Shown here: positions 7,504 through 16,900 of the stretch, in pieces | How positions within the stretch are numbered: the stretch's first letter is position 1 | Layout: every line of letters starts with the position of its first letter | Source: Spirosoma arboris | GTDB lineage: Bacteria > Bacteroidota > Bacteroidia > Cytophagales > Spirosomataceae | Reading direction: 5' to 3' | Assembly (NCBI RefSeq): GCF_009754945.1 | Contig: NZ_WPIN01000002.1 | Span: forward strand, 558,001-622,000 | DNA: 64,000 bases | The notes under the pieces: generated by a model | Seen by the model: the letters and a program-made list of their open reading frames with translations, nothing else | The model's database searches: none | What the model was told of the DNA's origin: nothing | Translations under genes and position numbers: made by a program

Positions 7504-8142
7504 ATGTCTCCGACACCGCAAGAGACCCAAACCGGCCTGGGAATAACCGCTCCTCCAGCCGCATCTGAACCGGAAGTTCCTCAATCCAAGAAATCGAAAA
7601 AGGATAAAAAAGCCAGTAAAGGGGTGGAAACGTTGTTTCGCACAACAATGTCGAACCATATGAAACTCAGCGAGATGGCCGATAGAAAGGCCAACCTGAT
7701 GATTTCGATCAACGCCATCATTGTTTCCATTACTATCTCGGCCTACGCCCGCAAATTCGATGCCCCGGATAACTTGCTTATTCCCAGTTTGCTCTTATTA
7801 ACAGTCTGCCTCGTTACAATTATCATTTCGCTGATTGCCACTAATCCAACCATTTCGCCAATAAAAAAGTGGGGTAGTCTACCTGAGAATCGCCCAGTTG
7901 ATCTCCTTTTTTTTGGCTACTACTCCCAGCTTTCTGTCGATGAGTATCGCCATAAATTGCGCAAACTGCTTGGCAACGACGAAGATCTGTATAACAGCAT
8001 GATTGATAATATATACGCACAAGGTCAGGTGTTATCCCGAAAATATCGATTGCTCAAATACGCCTATCAGTTTTTCATGCTCGGCTTCTCTGTCGTAGTC
8101 ATCTCGGTTGTGATAGCCTTGCTCGTTACTTATTATAGCTAA
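7504..8142 (+). CDS. Pycsar effector-type membrane protein (DUF5706 family)
   Basis: Member of the DUF5706 family, now called the Pycsar effector domain, whose characterised members are membrane effectors gated by cyclic nucleotides. I recognise the family by the SNHMKLSEMADRKANLMISI lead (about residues 50-69), the LLFFGYYSQLS block and the DNIYAQGQVLSRKYRLLKYA block. The 212-residue protein has a Pro/Lys-rich, probably disordered N-terminus (1-40), membrane helices near 66-84 and 93-117, a cytosolic middle, and a last helix near 188-211. Many Bacteroidota relatives carry an N-terminal HD domain, which is absent here. It is divergent from the receiver/cyclase operon, and its last 17 bases overlap the convergent gene at 8126. 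A link to the cyclase is inference. Confidence 0.85.
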   Translation: MSPTPQETQTGLGITAPPAASEPEVPQSKKSKKDKKASKGVETLFRTTMSNHMKLSEMADRKANLMISINAIIVSITISAYARKFDAPDNLLIPSLLLLTVCLVTIIISLIATNPTISPIKKWGSLPENRPVDLLFFGYYSQLSVDEYRHKLRKLLGNDEDLYNSMIDNIYAQGQVLSRKYRLLKYAYQFFMLGFSVVVISVVIALLVTYYS

Positions 8143-9238
8143 CTCCCCTTGAACTCTTAATTGCGATACCCGATTTAGCATTCTGCTTAAACATAGAATG
8201 CGCTAGCGTTGGTTTATTGATAAGCGCATAGAATTCATCCAGGTACTTTACTGTACGTTTCACGTATGACTTATCTAATCGGATATCGTTCTGATACAGC
8301 GCATAGAGTTGGGGTTTCACCTGATTGAACTTGTCGAACACTTGCTGGAAAACATCCATTGGATACACTGGCCCCCGATACACTCGCTCCCGAACCGATA
8401 CAATACCAAGATGCTCAGCGGGCTTGGCGTAAGAAGCTTCTACAATACCAGCATGATCAAAGTCATAAGGCACGGGTAGAGAGCTTGATATACCATTCGC
8501 AAACAATCGGATGTTGTGCAAATAGGGCACCGACCAGTCCGTATTACCGATCATGTATTCAAATACCGCAACGGTAGCCATACTGAGCGAATCGGCATAA
8601 CCCATATTTGTTTGCTTCATCGTATTTGCCTTAACACCATTTCGTTTTGCCAGATCACTCTCATCTTCGAGAAGACAACCCCAATGCGTTTCAGGAGCGC
8701 GTTTACCCAGCGAATCAGCATAGGTAACACGAACTAATTGAGCGCGAAAACTCAAATCGGTAAGTAGGTTGTAAAGCTTATAAACCAGGTATTCCCGTAC
8801 CACACATTCTTCAAGCTGGCAGTGCGTAACCAGCTTGAGTTTATTCTGGTGAGCAAACAGGGTATTTTTGACCTTCTTTTTGGGAAGATCTACGAGCAAA
8901 GGAGGAAATGAGCAATTCACCTTACTACGCCGAAAATTACCACGCGCTTTTAAGGTAAGTGGAATGGTATCTGGGCCATTACCATCGTTATAACTTAACA
9001 AAGCAGCGTGAGTGACAGGCTTTTCACCCCTATCTTTCATAAGGACGCGCAGATTGGCCGTTAGGGTAAACTCTAAAACACTATCACGATCAAATAAGAG
9101 CGTCGACTTTCTGGAGTCGGCAGTAATCTCTTTTGATTTTAATGAGCCAGCGGTTTTCGTACTATCCTGAGCAGTAGCGACTGTTGATACGAGCCATACT
9201 GCCCAAAAGAGCAACCCAAAGTGATAGTGTCGTTTCAT
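8126..9238 (-). CDS. Secreted protein of unknown function, possibly CotH-kinase-like
   Basis: A 370-residue protein with a Sec signal peptide (residues 1-23, cleavage after VATAQ), so it is periplasmic or exported. No named family is certain. The order of features recalls CotH-type and related kinase-fold proteins: a DTIPLTLKARGNFRR strand region, then KLKLVTHC, then YLVYKLYNLLT, then IGNTDWSVPYLHNIRL, then PVPYDFDHAG. The NTDW and PYDFDHAG motifs look like the catalytic Asn/Asp and the metal-binding Asp of that fold. It is transcribed alone, and its 3' end overlaps the DUF5706 gene by 17 bp tail to tail. The gene is real; the fold is a guess. Confidence 0.8.
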   Translation of the reverse strand: MKRHYHFGLLFWAVWLVSTVATAQDSTKTAGSLKSKEITADSRKSTLLFDRDSVLEFTLTANLRVLMKDRGEKPVTHAALLSYNDGNGPDTIPLTLKARGNFRRSKVNCSFPPLLVDLPKKKVKNTLFAHQNKLKLVTHCQLEECVVREYLVYKLYNLLTDLSFRAQLVRVTYADSLGKRAPETHWGCLLEDESDLAKRNGVKANTMKQTNMGYADSLSMATVAVFEYMIGNTDWSVPYLHNIRLFANGISSSLPVPYDFDHAGIVEASYAKPAEHLGIVSVRERVYRGPVYPMDVFQQVFDKFNQVKPQLYALYQNDIRLDKSYVKRTVKYLDEFYALINKPTLAHSMFKQNAKSGIAIKSSRGVSYNK

Positions 9239-9264
9239 AGTTTTTTAGTGCAATAGCTACAGGC

Positions 9265-10326
9265 TTATTTTACAGCAGCTGGCGGGGTTAGGTATTTAGC
9301 CAGAAACTTGTAAATCTCTTCGCGCGAATCGCGGGCCAGTTTGGTATCAAGTCGATTGAAGCTGTGTCCTCCCGGTGCATCCTGATAAATCTTGTACTCG
9401 AACTTTTTCTCGTGCGCTTTCAGGGCATTAATCAATGATTCAACCTCCAGCACATTTACATCTTCGTCGTTGGTATTGGTGTGGATGAGCAACGGTGTTT
9501 TCAGCTTTTGCGCATTCCAAACCGGCGACCGGCGACGATATTCGGCTACATTATCAGAAGGGTCTTTACCAATATGAGTAGCCGCGGAGAATATAGTTCG
9601 GTAACTAGCTGGCTTGTAGCCCAATCGGGCAATAATATCGGTAACAGGAACACCCGCATAGGCCACTTTATAGTCTTCAGGATGGTCGAAAATATTCATC
9701 AAGGTAATCATACCACCGTGACTCCAGCCAATAATACCTACCCGGTCGGCATCGACTTGGGGCATGTTTTCAACGGCCCAGCGTTTTCCAGCCAGTACAT
9801 CATCGTTTTCGTAATCGCCATAGTCAATTTGGTTGTAGAATGCGCCACCGTAGCCAACACTACCACGATATTCAGGTGCCAGAATGAGGTAGCCTTGATC
9901 CAATAATTCGCGAACGACATGGGCATAAAGTGTACTAAAATCGCCGTGTATACCATCGTGTACGAAGATCAATAGTGGCAGCTTTTTGGATGATGCAAAC
10001 TTTCTTGAGACAAAGGTGTAAGCTGGAATCACGACTGGGTTATTAGCTCCCTGCCCGGTCGGATTTTTGATTACATGAGGAGGCTTACTCGCATACCGAA
10101 CCTTATCAATGATGGCCACATCGCCCAGTTTTTGATACCATAATAGATCATCTACACTTTTTGCCAACCCCTGATCTGAAAAGCGCTGATTTTCTTCCAG
10201 CATCCGAACACGTTCGTTTAAATCAATTGGTGTAGGGGAAGCCGTTTGCGGAGATGGTACTGTTTGCCCATAGGTAGTAACATGAAGGAGGAAGGAGAAT
10301 AACGTAACGAGATACAGGTTGTACAT
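9265..10326 (-). CDS. Secreted prolyl-oligopeptidase-family (S9) peptidase or hydrolase
   Basis: Alpha/beta hydrolase of the dipeptidyl-aminopeptidase/acylaminoacyl-peptidase type, 353 residues. A signal peptide (1-20) precedes a short linker and the catalytic domain. The catalytic triad is visible as Ser202 in GWSHGG, an Asp in the TNDEDVNV segment (Asp287 or Asp289) and His321 in PGGHSF. The oxyanion-hole segment follows FVHDGIHGDF, and the PEYRGSVGYG motif is characteristic of S9 enzymes. The N-terminal beta-propeller of full-length S9 peptidases is absent, so a small ester or short peptide may be the substrate. It follows the histidine kinase operon by 69 bp and may be read with it. Confidence 0.9.
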   Translation of the reverse strand: MYNLYLVTLFSFLLHVTTYGQTVPSPQTASPTPIDLNERVRMLEENQRFSDQGLAKSVDDLLWYQKLGDVAIIDKVRYASKPPHVIKNPTGQGANNPVVIPAYTFVSRKFASSKKLPLLIFVHDGIHGDFSTLYAHVVRELLDQGYLILAPEYRGSVGYGGAFYNQIDYGDYENDDVLAGKRWAVENMPQVDADRVGIIGWSHGGMITLMNIFDHPEDYKVAYAGVPVTDIIARLGYKPASYRTIFSAATHIGKDPSDNVAEYRRRSPVWNAQKLKTPLLIHTNTNDEDVNVLEVESLINALKAHEKKFEYKIYQDAPGGHSFNRLDTKLARDSREEIYKFLAKYLTPPAAVK

Positions 10327-10395
10327 AAGTTAGTTGATTAAGTTATTGGCAAAATACTATTGTTTCTACCTAAGCTCCATCATCTAATCTGTTTC

Positions 10396-12564
10396 TTAAG
10401 CAGGAAGGGAAATTACGAATTTTGTGCCTTCTCCCTCCTTACTTTCTACGGTTAATGTGCCGTTATGTCCTTTAGTTACAATATCATACGCCAACGATAA
10501 ACCTAAGCCCGTACCCTCACCCGTGGGTTTGGTCGTAAAAAAAGGCTGGAAGATTTTGGCCTGGACAGCTTCGGGTATACCTATGCCGTTATCACTAACG
10601 ATGATCACCGCCCGGCCGTCAACGTAACGAGTACTGACTGTTATAGTGGGCTGATAACTGGATTCTTTATACTGTATATGGCGCTGCTGAGCAGCATAGA
10701 ACGCATTGGTGAATAGGTTCAAAAACACCCGACCAATATCCTGAGGGATTATGCTAATCTCTCTGAGCGAGGCATCAAAGTCGGTTTTGAGCACGGCATT
10801 GAAGGTTTTGTCTTTGGCACGCAAGCCGTGGTAGGCTAACCGCAGATACTCATCGGCCAAGGCATTCAAATCGGTGGGCTCTTTACGACCAGTGCTTTTG
10901 CGGGAATGCTCCAACATGCCTTTGACAATACTCGACGCACGATTACCATGCTGACTGATTTTGTGAAGGTTGTTTGATAAATCAGTTAACAACTCATTCT
11001 CTAGTTCTTCGTCTCGATCAGGGCCTTTCTTCTGTTCTTCTTTTAACTCCTGCACCAGTTCTACAGATACTTCGGAGAAATTATTGACGAAGTTGAGCGG
11101 GTTCTGAATTTCATGCGCAATTCCCGCTGTGAGTTCCCCCAGCGAAGCCATCTTTTCACTCTGAATCAGCTGATTCTGGGTAGACTTCAATTCGGCCAGC
11201 GCTTGGTTGGTCTGGTCGCGCTGAGTCTGAATTTCAGCTTTTTGCTGGTGTAAAAGGGAATTTGCTTTTTGCTTCTGACGATTATTACGGTAAACCAGAA
11301 AGAGCAATCCCAGAACCAAACCCATTCCAATAAGTGCTCCAAGCAGCAATTGCCGTTGCCGTTGTGCCATTGCCATCTGTAAAGCTTTGTCTTTTTTCAG
11401 TAAAGCAATCTGGGTTTGCTTTTCAGACAATCCGTAGTTGTACTGGAGGATAGCCAGTTGCTGCTGCGTATTTCGTCCAGATAATGTGTCTACATAAGCA
11501 ATGTATTTTTGTTGTGCGGCATAGGCTTCAGCAAACTTATGTTGTGCAGCATATACCTGAGCTAAAATCTCGTTGGCATCTCTGGAGGCTTCCCGAGATC
11601 CAACTTGCCGACTTAATTTCCAGGTGTGAAGCCCATAAGCCAACGCACTATCAAGCCGATTCTGCTTGAGATAAGCTCGAGCCACCACCGTTTGAGTCCA
11701 GACAACCACATCGGTTTCTGGTATTTTCATTAAAACCGACAGCGCTTTATGAGCTACATTGAGCGCATCCTTATAGTTACCCTGCGCCACATACACGGCC
11801 GCCAGATTGCTCTCGGCCTGGGCAGCCAGACGAGGTCTATTTAACGCCTGCGCCAACCGAATCGACTTATCATAGTAGCGCTCGGCCCGCTCAAAATCTT
11901 CCTGAAGCCGATAAAGATCCCCAAAACCGTTTAGTGATCGACAAATTCCCTCCTGGTCGTTGGTTCGTTCAAATAATTGAATCGCTGTCGACAGAATGGA
12001 CAAACCCTGCTGGTAATCGCCTAATATGATATGCAAAGTGCCCAAACGAGCGGTAGTACGAGCCAATAGTTCCAGGTTGGCCGTTTTTTCGGCCAGGCGT
12101 TGTGCCTGCAAATCGTGGGTGAGCGCCAATACATAATCACCCCGTTGCGTGTAAAACCAGCCAATTTGGCTCAATACCCGAGCCATACCCACTCGGTCAT
12201 TCAAGCGCCTAAACAACGCCAAAGACTGATTTAGATAAGGAAGAGTCTGTTGATATTTTTGATAGGTGTCATGCCCAATACCCAGGACATAGAGTGCCAT
12301 AGCTTCGCCCCATTGGTACTTGAGTTTGCGGGCCAATGTCAGTGCTTCCTGAGCGAGTAAAACCGTTTGTTGCGGCTCATCGCCCCGTACTAAAAAAGCA
12401 AGATCATTCAGCCGATTCACACGAATTGTATCTGCCTGTAGGTGGCTCGCGAGTTGGGAACGAAGTGCAATCCGCGCTGAATCCTGCGCCCGTATACTCG
12501 TTACGTTCAGCCAGAATACTAGACTAAATAACAGTAGGCGAATAGGCATAAAAGCTAGTTGCAA
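10396..12564 (-). CDS. TPR-repeat sensor histidine kinase
   Basis: Two-component sensor of 722 residues. It has a signal peptide or anchor (1-26), periplasmic tetratricopeptide repeats (about 60-380) that probably bind a protein or peptide, a membrane helix (about 406-425), a coiled coil (430-470), a dimerisation/phosphotransfer segment with His484 in AHEIQNPLNFVNNFSE, and a HATPase_c domain ending in GTGLGLSLAYDIVTKG. The kinase part is nearly identical to that of the preceding gene, from which it is separated by only 8 bp. The layout (TPR, one membrane helix, kinase) is common in Bacteroidota. No receiver domain is attached. Confidence 0.94.
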   Translation of the reverse strand: MQLAFMPIRLLLFSLVFWLNVTSIRAQDSARIALRSQLASHLQADTIRVNRLNDLAFLVRGDEPQQTVLLAQEALTLARKLKYQWGEAMALYVLGIGHDTYQKYQQTLPYLNQSLALFRRLNDRVGMARVLSQIGWFYTQRGDYVLALTHDLQAQRLAEKTANLELLARTTARLGTLHIILGDYQQGLSILSTAIQLFERTNDQEGICRSLNGFGDLYRLQEDFERAERYYDKSIRLAQALNRPRLAAQAESNLAAVYVAQGNYKDALNVAHKALSVLMKIPETDVVVWTQTVVARAYLKQNRLDSALAYGLHTWKLSRQVGSREASRDANEILAQVYAAQHKFAEAYAAQQKYIAYVDTLSGRNTQQQLAILQYNYGLSEKQTQIALLKKDKALQMAMAQRQRQLLLGALIGMGLVLGLLFLVYRNNRQKQKANSLLHQQKAEIQTQRDQTNQALAELKSTQNQLIQSEKMASLGELTAGIAHEIQNPLNFVNNFSEVSVELVQELKEEQKKGPDRDEELENELLTDLSNNLHKISQHGNRASSIVKGMLEHSRKSTGRKEPTDLNALADEYLRLAYHGLRAKDKTFNAVLKTDFDASLREISIIPQDIGRVFLNLFTNAFYAAQQRHIQYKESSYQPTITVSTRYVDGRAVIIVSDNGIGIPEAVQAKIFQPFFTTKPTGEGTGLGLSLAYDIVTKGHNGTLTVESKEGEGTKFVISLPA

Positions 12565-12572
12565 CCTAACTA

Positions 12573-13943
12573 TTAGGCTGGCAATGTTATGGTAAATGTT
12601 GTTCCCTCCCCTTCTTTACTCGCTACCTCCAACGTTCCACTGTGCCCTTTAGTCACAATGTCATAGGCTAATGACAGTCCTAAGCCCGTGCCCTCACCCG
12701 TAGGCTTAGTGGTAAAAAAGGGCTGAAAAATCTTTTGCTGTACTGCTTCGGGAATGCCCGTACCATTGTCGCTGACAGTAATTATGGCTTCTTCGTTAGC
12801 ACAACTCGTACTGACCGTTACGGTGGGTTGATAATTAGAATCCTCCCCTTTTTTCTGGCGTTGCTGTACAGCATAGAACGCATTGGTAAACAGATTCAAC
12901 AGTACCCGGCCAATGTCCTGAGGAATCATACTAATCTCACCCAGCGAGGCATCAAATTCCGTTTTGAGCACGGCATTAAAGGTTTTGTCTTTAGCTCGTA
13001 ATCCATGATAAGCCAATCGCAGGTATTCGTCAGTCAACGCATTCAGATCGGTAGGTTCGCGCTGACCAGTGCTGGCGCGGGAGTGCTGAAGCATACCTTT
13101 GACGATAGACGAAGCTCGTCCGCCATGATGACTGATTTTCTGGAGATTCTGTTTAAGGTCAGTCAATAACTCAGCCTCCAGTTCAGTATCACGCTCGGCC
13201 TTGGCCTGTTCTTCAGTTAATTCATCAATAAGCTCGATACTCACTTCCGAGAAATTATTGACGAAGTTCAGTGGGTTCTGTATTTCGTGGGCAATCCCAG
13301 CCGTCAATTCACCCAAGGAAGCCATTTTCTCACTCTGAATCAATTGACTCTGGGTTGCTTTTAATTCAGTGACCGTTTGCTCCAATTCTTCTTTCTGGCG
13401 GGTAATTTCGGCAGTTCGTTCAGCGACCAAGTATTCCAGTTCGTTCTTCTTTGCCTCAATAATGCGCCGTTGTTCAAGTTCCTTCTCATGCTCCAACTGC
13501 GCCTTGGCCAACGACTTTTTCTGGTTATTCGCAATGACAACAAACGTAATAAACCAGATGATTGCGAATGTAGATGTTGCATCTACATAGTCATCATTGG
13601 CTTTATAAAATTTAGGAGCTAGATGATCCAATAAATCCCTGACAATGAGGATAAAGGAATAAGGTGCTATAGCCAGTAATAAGGTTCGGGCAGGCCGGAA
13701 TTCATAGAGTTGCGAAATGGTATAGACAATCGCAAAAATGATGATCAACTCATACCAGATTAGCCAGGGATCTGGAAATATCTCGCCGAGTGCCATCAGG
13801 ATGAGCCCAGTAAGCCACACCTGCTTTAGATACCTGTCCCAGTTGGGTAGTCGCGTTTCCGTGTCCAGAAATTTCCGGAGATAGCGAATTACTGTGGCAG
13901 CAACACCAATGGCTATAAACGATTCCCCATCTGACCAGTTCAT
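12573..13943 (-). CDS. Membrane sensor histidine kinase, paralogue of the next gene
   Basis: A 456-residue kinase with an N-terminal membrane domain of about four helices (near 41-52, 61-80, 87-103, 122-139), a long coiled coil (140-205), His219 in AHEIQNPLNFVNNFSE, and a HATPase_c domain. There is no periplasmic sensor of note, so the membrane bundle or its partner must be the input. The start codon overlaps the stop of the cyclic-nucleotide-binding transporter gene by 4 bases (13940-13943), which argues that the two proteins are made together and work together. About 250 C-terminal residues repeat almost unchanged in the kinase at 10396-12564. Confidence 0.94.
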   Translation of the reverse strand: MNWSDGESFIAIGVAATVIRYLRKFLDTETRLPNWDRYLKQVWLTGLILMALGEIFPDPWLIWYELIIIFAIVYTISQLYEFRPARTLLLAIAPYSFILIVRDLLDHLAPKFYKANDDYVDATSTFAIIWFITFVVIANNQKKSLAKAQLEHEKELEQRRIIEAKKNELEYLVAERTAEITRQKEELEQTVTELKATQSQLIQSEKMASLGELTAGIAHEIQNPLNFVNNFSEVSIELIDELTEEQAKAERDTELEAELLTDLKQNLQKISHHGGRASSIVKGMLQHSRASTGQREPTDLNALTDEYLRLAYHGLRAKDKTFNAVLKTEFDASLGEISMIPQDIGRVLLNLFTNAFYAVQQRQKKGEDSNYQPTVTVSTSCANEEAIITVSDNGTGIPEAVQQKIFQPFFTTKPTGEGTGLGLSLAYDIVTKGHSGTLEVASKEGEGTTFTITLPA

Positions 13944-16900
13944 ACCTGCTCTTTGTTAGTATTGATCGACTGACGGGCAATGAGTTCATTCTGCCGGCGA
14001 ATGCGTCCCGATAAACTCCTGACGATGCTGCGGAGGACTTCGCCCCGTTCCTCCATCAGGTCGAAGAAATCGTCCTGGTCAATACGTAGCAGTCGAACAT
14101 CGGTAATCGCTTCAGCAGTGGCAGACCGAGATTCGGTATCCAGCAGGGCCAACTCCCCAAAGAAATCACCCCGACCGAAACGGGCCAGTTCTGTCTCACC
14201 ATCCAGAATTACAACCTCGCCCGTGTAAATCACATACATACCTGAACCCAAATCACCTTTATGAAAAATGGTCTCGCCAGCAGTATGTTGCTCTTCTTTC
14301 ATAATCGGCGTGATGCTGGCCAGCACATTTTCGGGGGTTTGCGAAAACAGGCTGGTTTGCGACAACAGCAATACGCGGTCGTAGGCTGCAATCTGGTCAG
14401 TTGAATGGGTTGAGTGACTCATAAGCAAAGGCGATAAGGCAGAAAAACGAGACGCTAACGATTGACGAGCTACTGATGCTTCGTCAGAAGGTAAATTCCG
14501 CAAGACAACACTTACTGTCCAGGCCGAAAAAACGCTTTCGCCCATGCGCAGGATAAATGCCCTAATCGGTTCAGAATCATGAAACGTGCCAAGTTCTATG
14601 TCAAGAATACGAACCTTTTCGGGCCTGGGCAAATCGTCGACCAATACTTGTAGTGTTTGATAGGTAGCTCTCGGAATCAGATTGTCGAGCATTTCGAGCG
14701 CATTAGCCCGTCGTTCGCGAGCAGGGTGACTAATACCCATACGCGCGCCGGCAATCGTATCTGAATCATAAAGCTGCGTGAGAATATCAAACAGTCGCTG
14801 AAGTATGACCGACAATTCATAATCAAGCGTTTCGGTCAAATCGGCATCTGTTAAACTTCCGTGCATTAGCCGTTGTGCCAGCAAAACTTCCTCGTGCATC
14901 AATGCGCGAAATATCGCATCGTCGCCGGGTTCATTCGGGAAACGACGTAAGGCTCGTAGAGCCACTCCGCGAACCTGTAAATTAGACTCCTGAGCCAGTT
15001 CGTTTAGAAGCTGGCGACTTTCTGGCGAATAAATAGCCCCACAAATGGCAGCTATTCGTTCCAGAATCAATTGGTCTTTCGTTGACCGGCGAACCCGGCG
15101 TAACGAAGGAATTAGTTCTGGCCCACGCGCTTTCAACGCCTGTACAACAGAACGACCAATGGTTTCGTGGATCAGATTATCAAGCAAATACTGAGTCAGG
15201 TCTTTATTGGCCAAATGCCCCGCGGCTGAGATAGCAGCCTTTTTTACATCAGTAGTTAAACTGGTAAGTCGCTCGCTTACGATAGGCGCAAAATCATTCA
15301 GGCGTAGAACAGAGATCAGATTCAACGCCATTTGCTGATGCGTTGGATCTTTATCGGTAGCCAACTGTTTCAGGCTTGCCTGAGCGGCAGCATCATGTGG
15401 ATTCAGCTCCAGGATACCTTTGATAGCTCCTTGCCGAATGTTCAAATCCGTATGATTGATGAGCGGAGCAAGTTCCGATGGCTCAACATTGATTCGCCGG
15501 CCTAACAAATAAGCCGCCTGTTGACGCAAAGACGGTTCAGAATCGGTCAAGGCAATATGGGTCAATTGCCGAATAGGAGTTGGCGGATTGATATGCGTTA
15601 TGGTAGCCAGTGTTCGCCGACGAACGTTAGCATCGGCATGTGTCAGTAATGAAGGTACCCGTTGGCTCAGTTCAACAGGATTATGGGCATCGAGCCAGCC
15701 AATGGCCATCAGTACATCTTCTGCTTTTGAACTCTGCAACTGCTGAATGAGGCTCTCCTGAGCTACAGTCGGCATAGCCAACTGATCACTTTCCAAGAAC
15801 CGGCGACCAATAGCATCATTAAGTTCATGTAGGTACCGCTTGTAGGTATGACGCAACAGCCAGACAGCCCCAGCCAGCAACCCCACCCAAACCAGTGCTC
15901 CACTCGATTCGAGCGTTGTGTGGAAAACGAAAATCAAAAAACCTGCTACGCCTAGCCCTATTGGTTCGTACAATCCTTTAGCCAGTGTATGACCTTTCAA
16001 GCGTTGTGGCGGTAATAACGGCTGAAACAGAACGAGAAACACGGGGTCGAACAAAGCCCGACGCACTACCTCAAAAATTAAGTAAAGGCCACAGAAATAG
16101 ATAAGTAAAACCGTTTCGCTGGTAGGGACATAATGCAGAATAATCAGGCCTGCCAGACCTATCAGAGCTACCCATGGTAACACCAGTAACGACCGTTGTA
16201 CGCCAAATTGGTCCAGTACCTGTCGTGATAGCAAGAGTTTGACAAGCATGGCCACCCCATAGGTCAGTGCCAATACGTAGCTCACATACCGGATCACATC
16301 AGTTTGGTCGTGAAATCGGTGTTTTACATTGATGAAGAAGTTGTATTCTATTTCGGTCGCTACGGCAGCTAATACGGCCAAGCTCAAACACATATAGAAA
16401 ATGAGTTCGCTGCCACCAAATCGCTTCCCAATTAGTCGCGAAGGTTCCCGACCAACAGCCCGACCCGATCGTTCGGGGGCATGCACATCGTGCGACTGAA
16501 TGGTTAGACGAAGCACATACAAAGCAGCAAAAAATGCTCCAAAAGCAACCAGCAAGAGCCGAAGTACATCGGCATGAGCATGGACCAGAGCTGCCAGGAT
16601 AGCTCCTAGTGCTTTGGCGGGCATATCGCCCGAGCTGATCACGCCAAATAGCCGCTTACTTTGCCGCGTATCAAATACGACTGCCGAAACGCCCCAGAAT
16701 TCAAGATTTGTGAGTAGGTAGATGATTCGGTAACCTGTCATGATTGCCACTGCAGCTGCCACCGAATGCCCAACAATCACCAATATACCAACAACCACGG
16801 TCATCACAACGGCCGCTATCAGCACTCGTACCGCTAAGCTTCGCAAAGCCAGATGGTGCTCGTAATAGGCATATACCCTGCCCACCCCGATCATAGCTAA

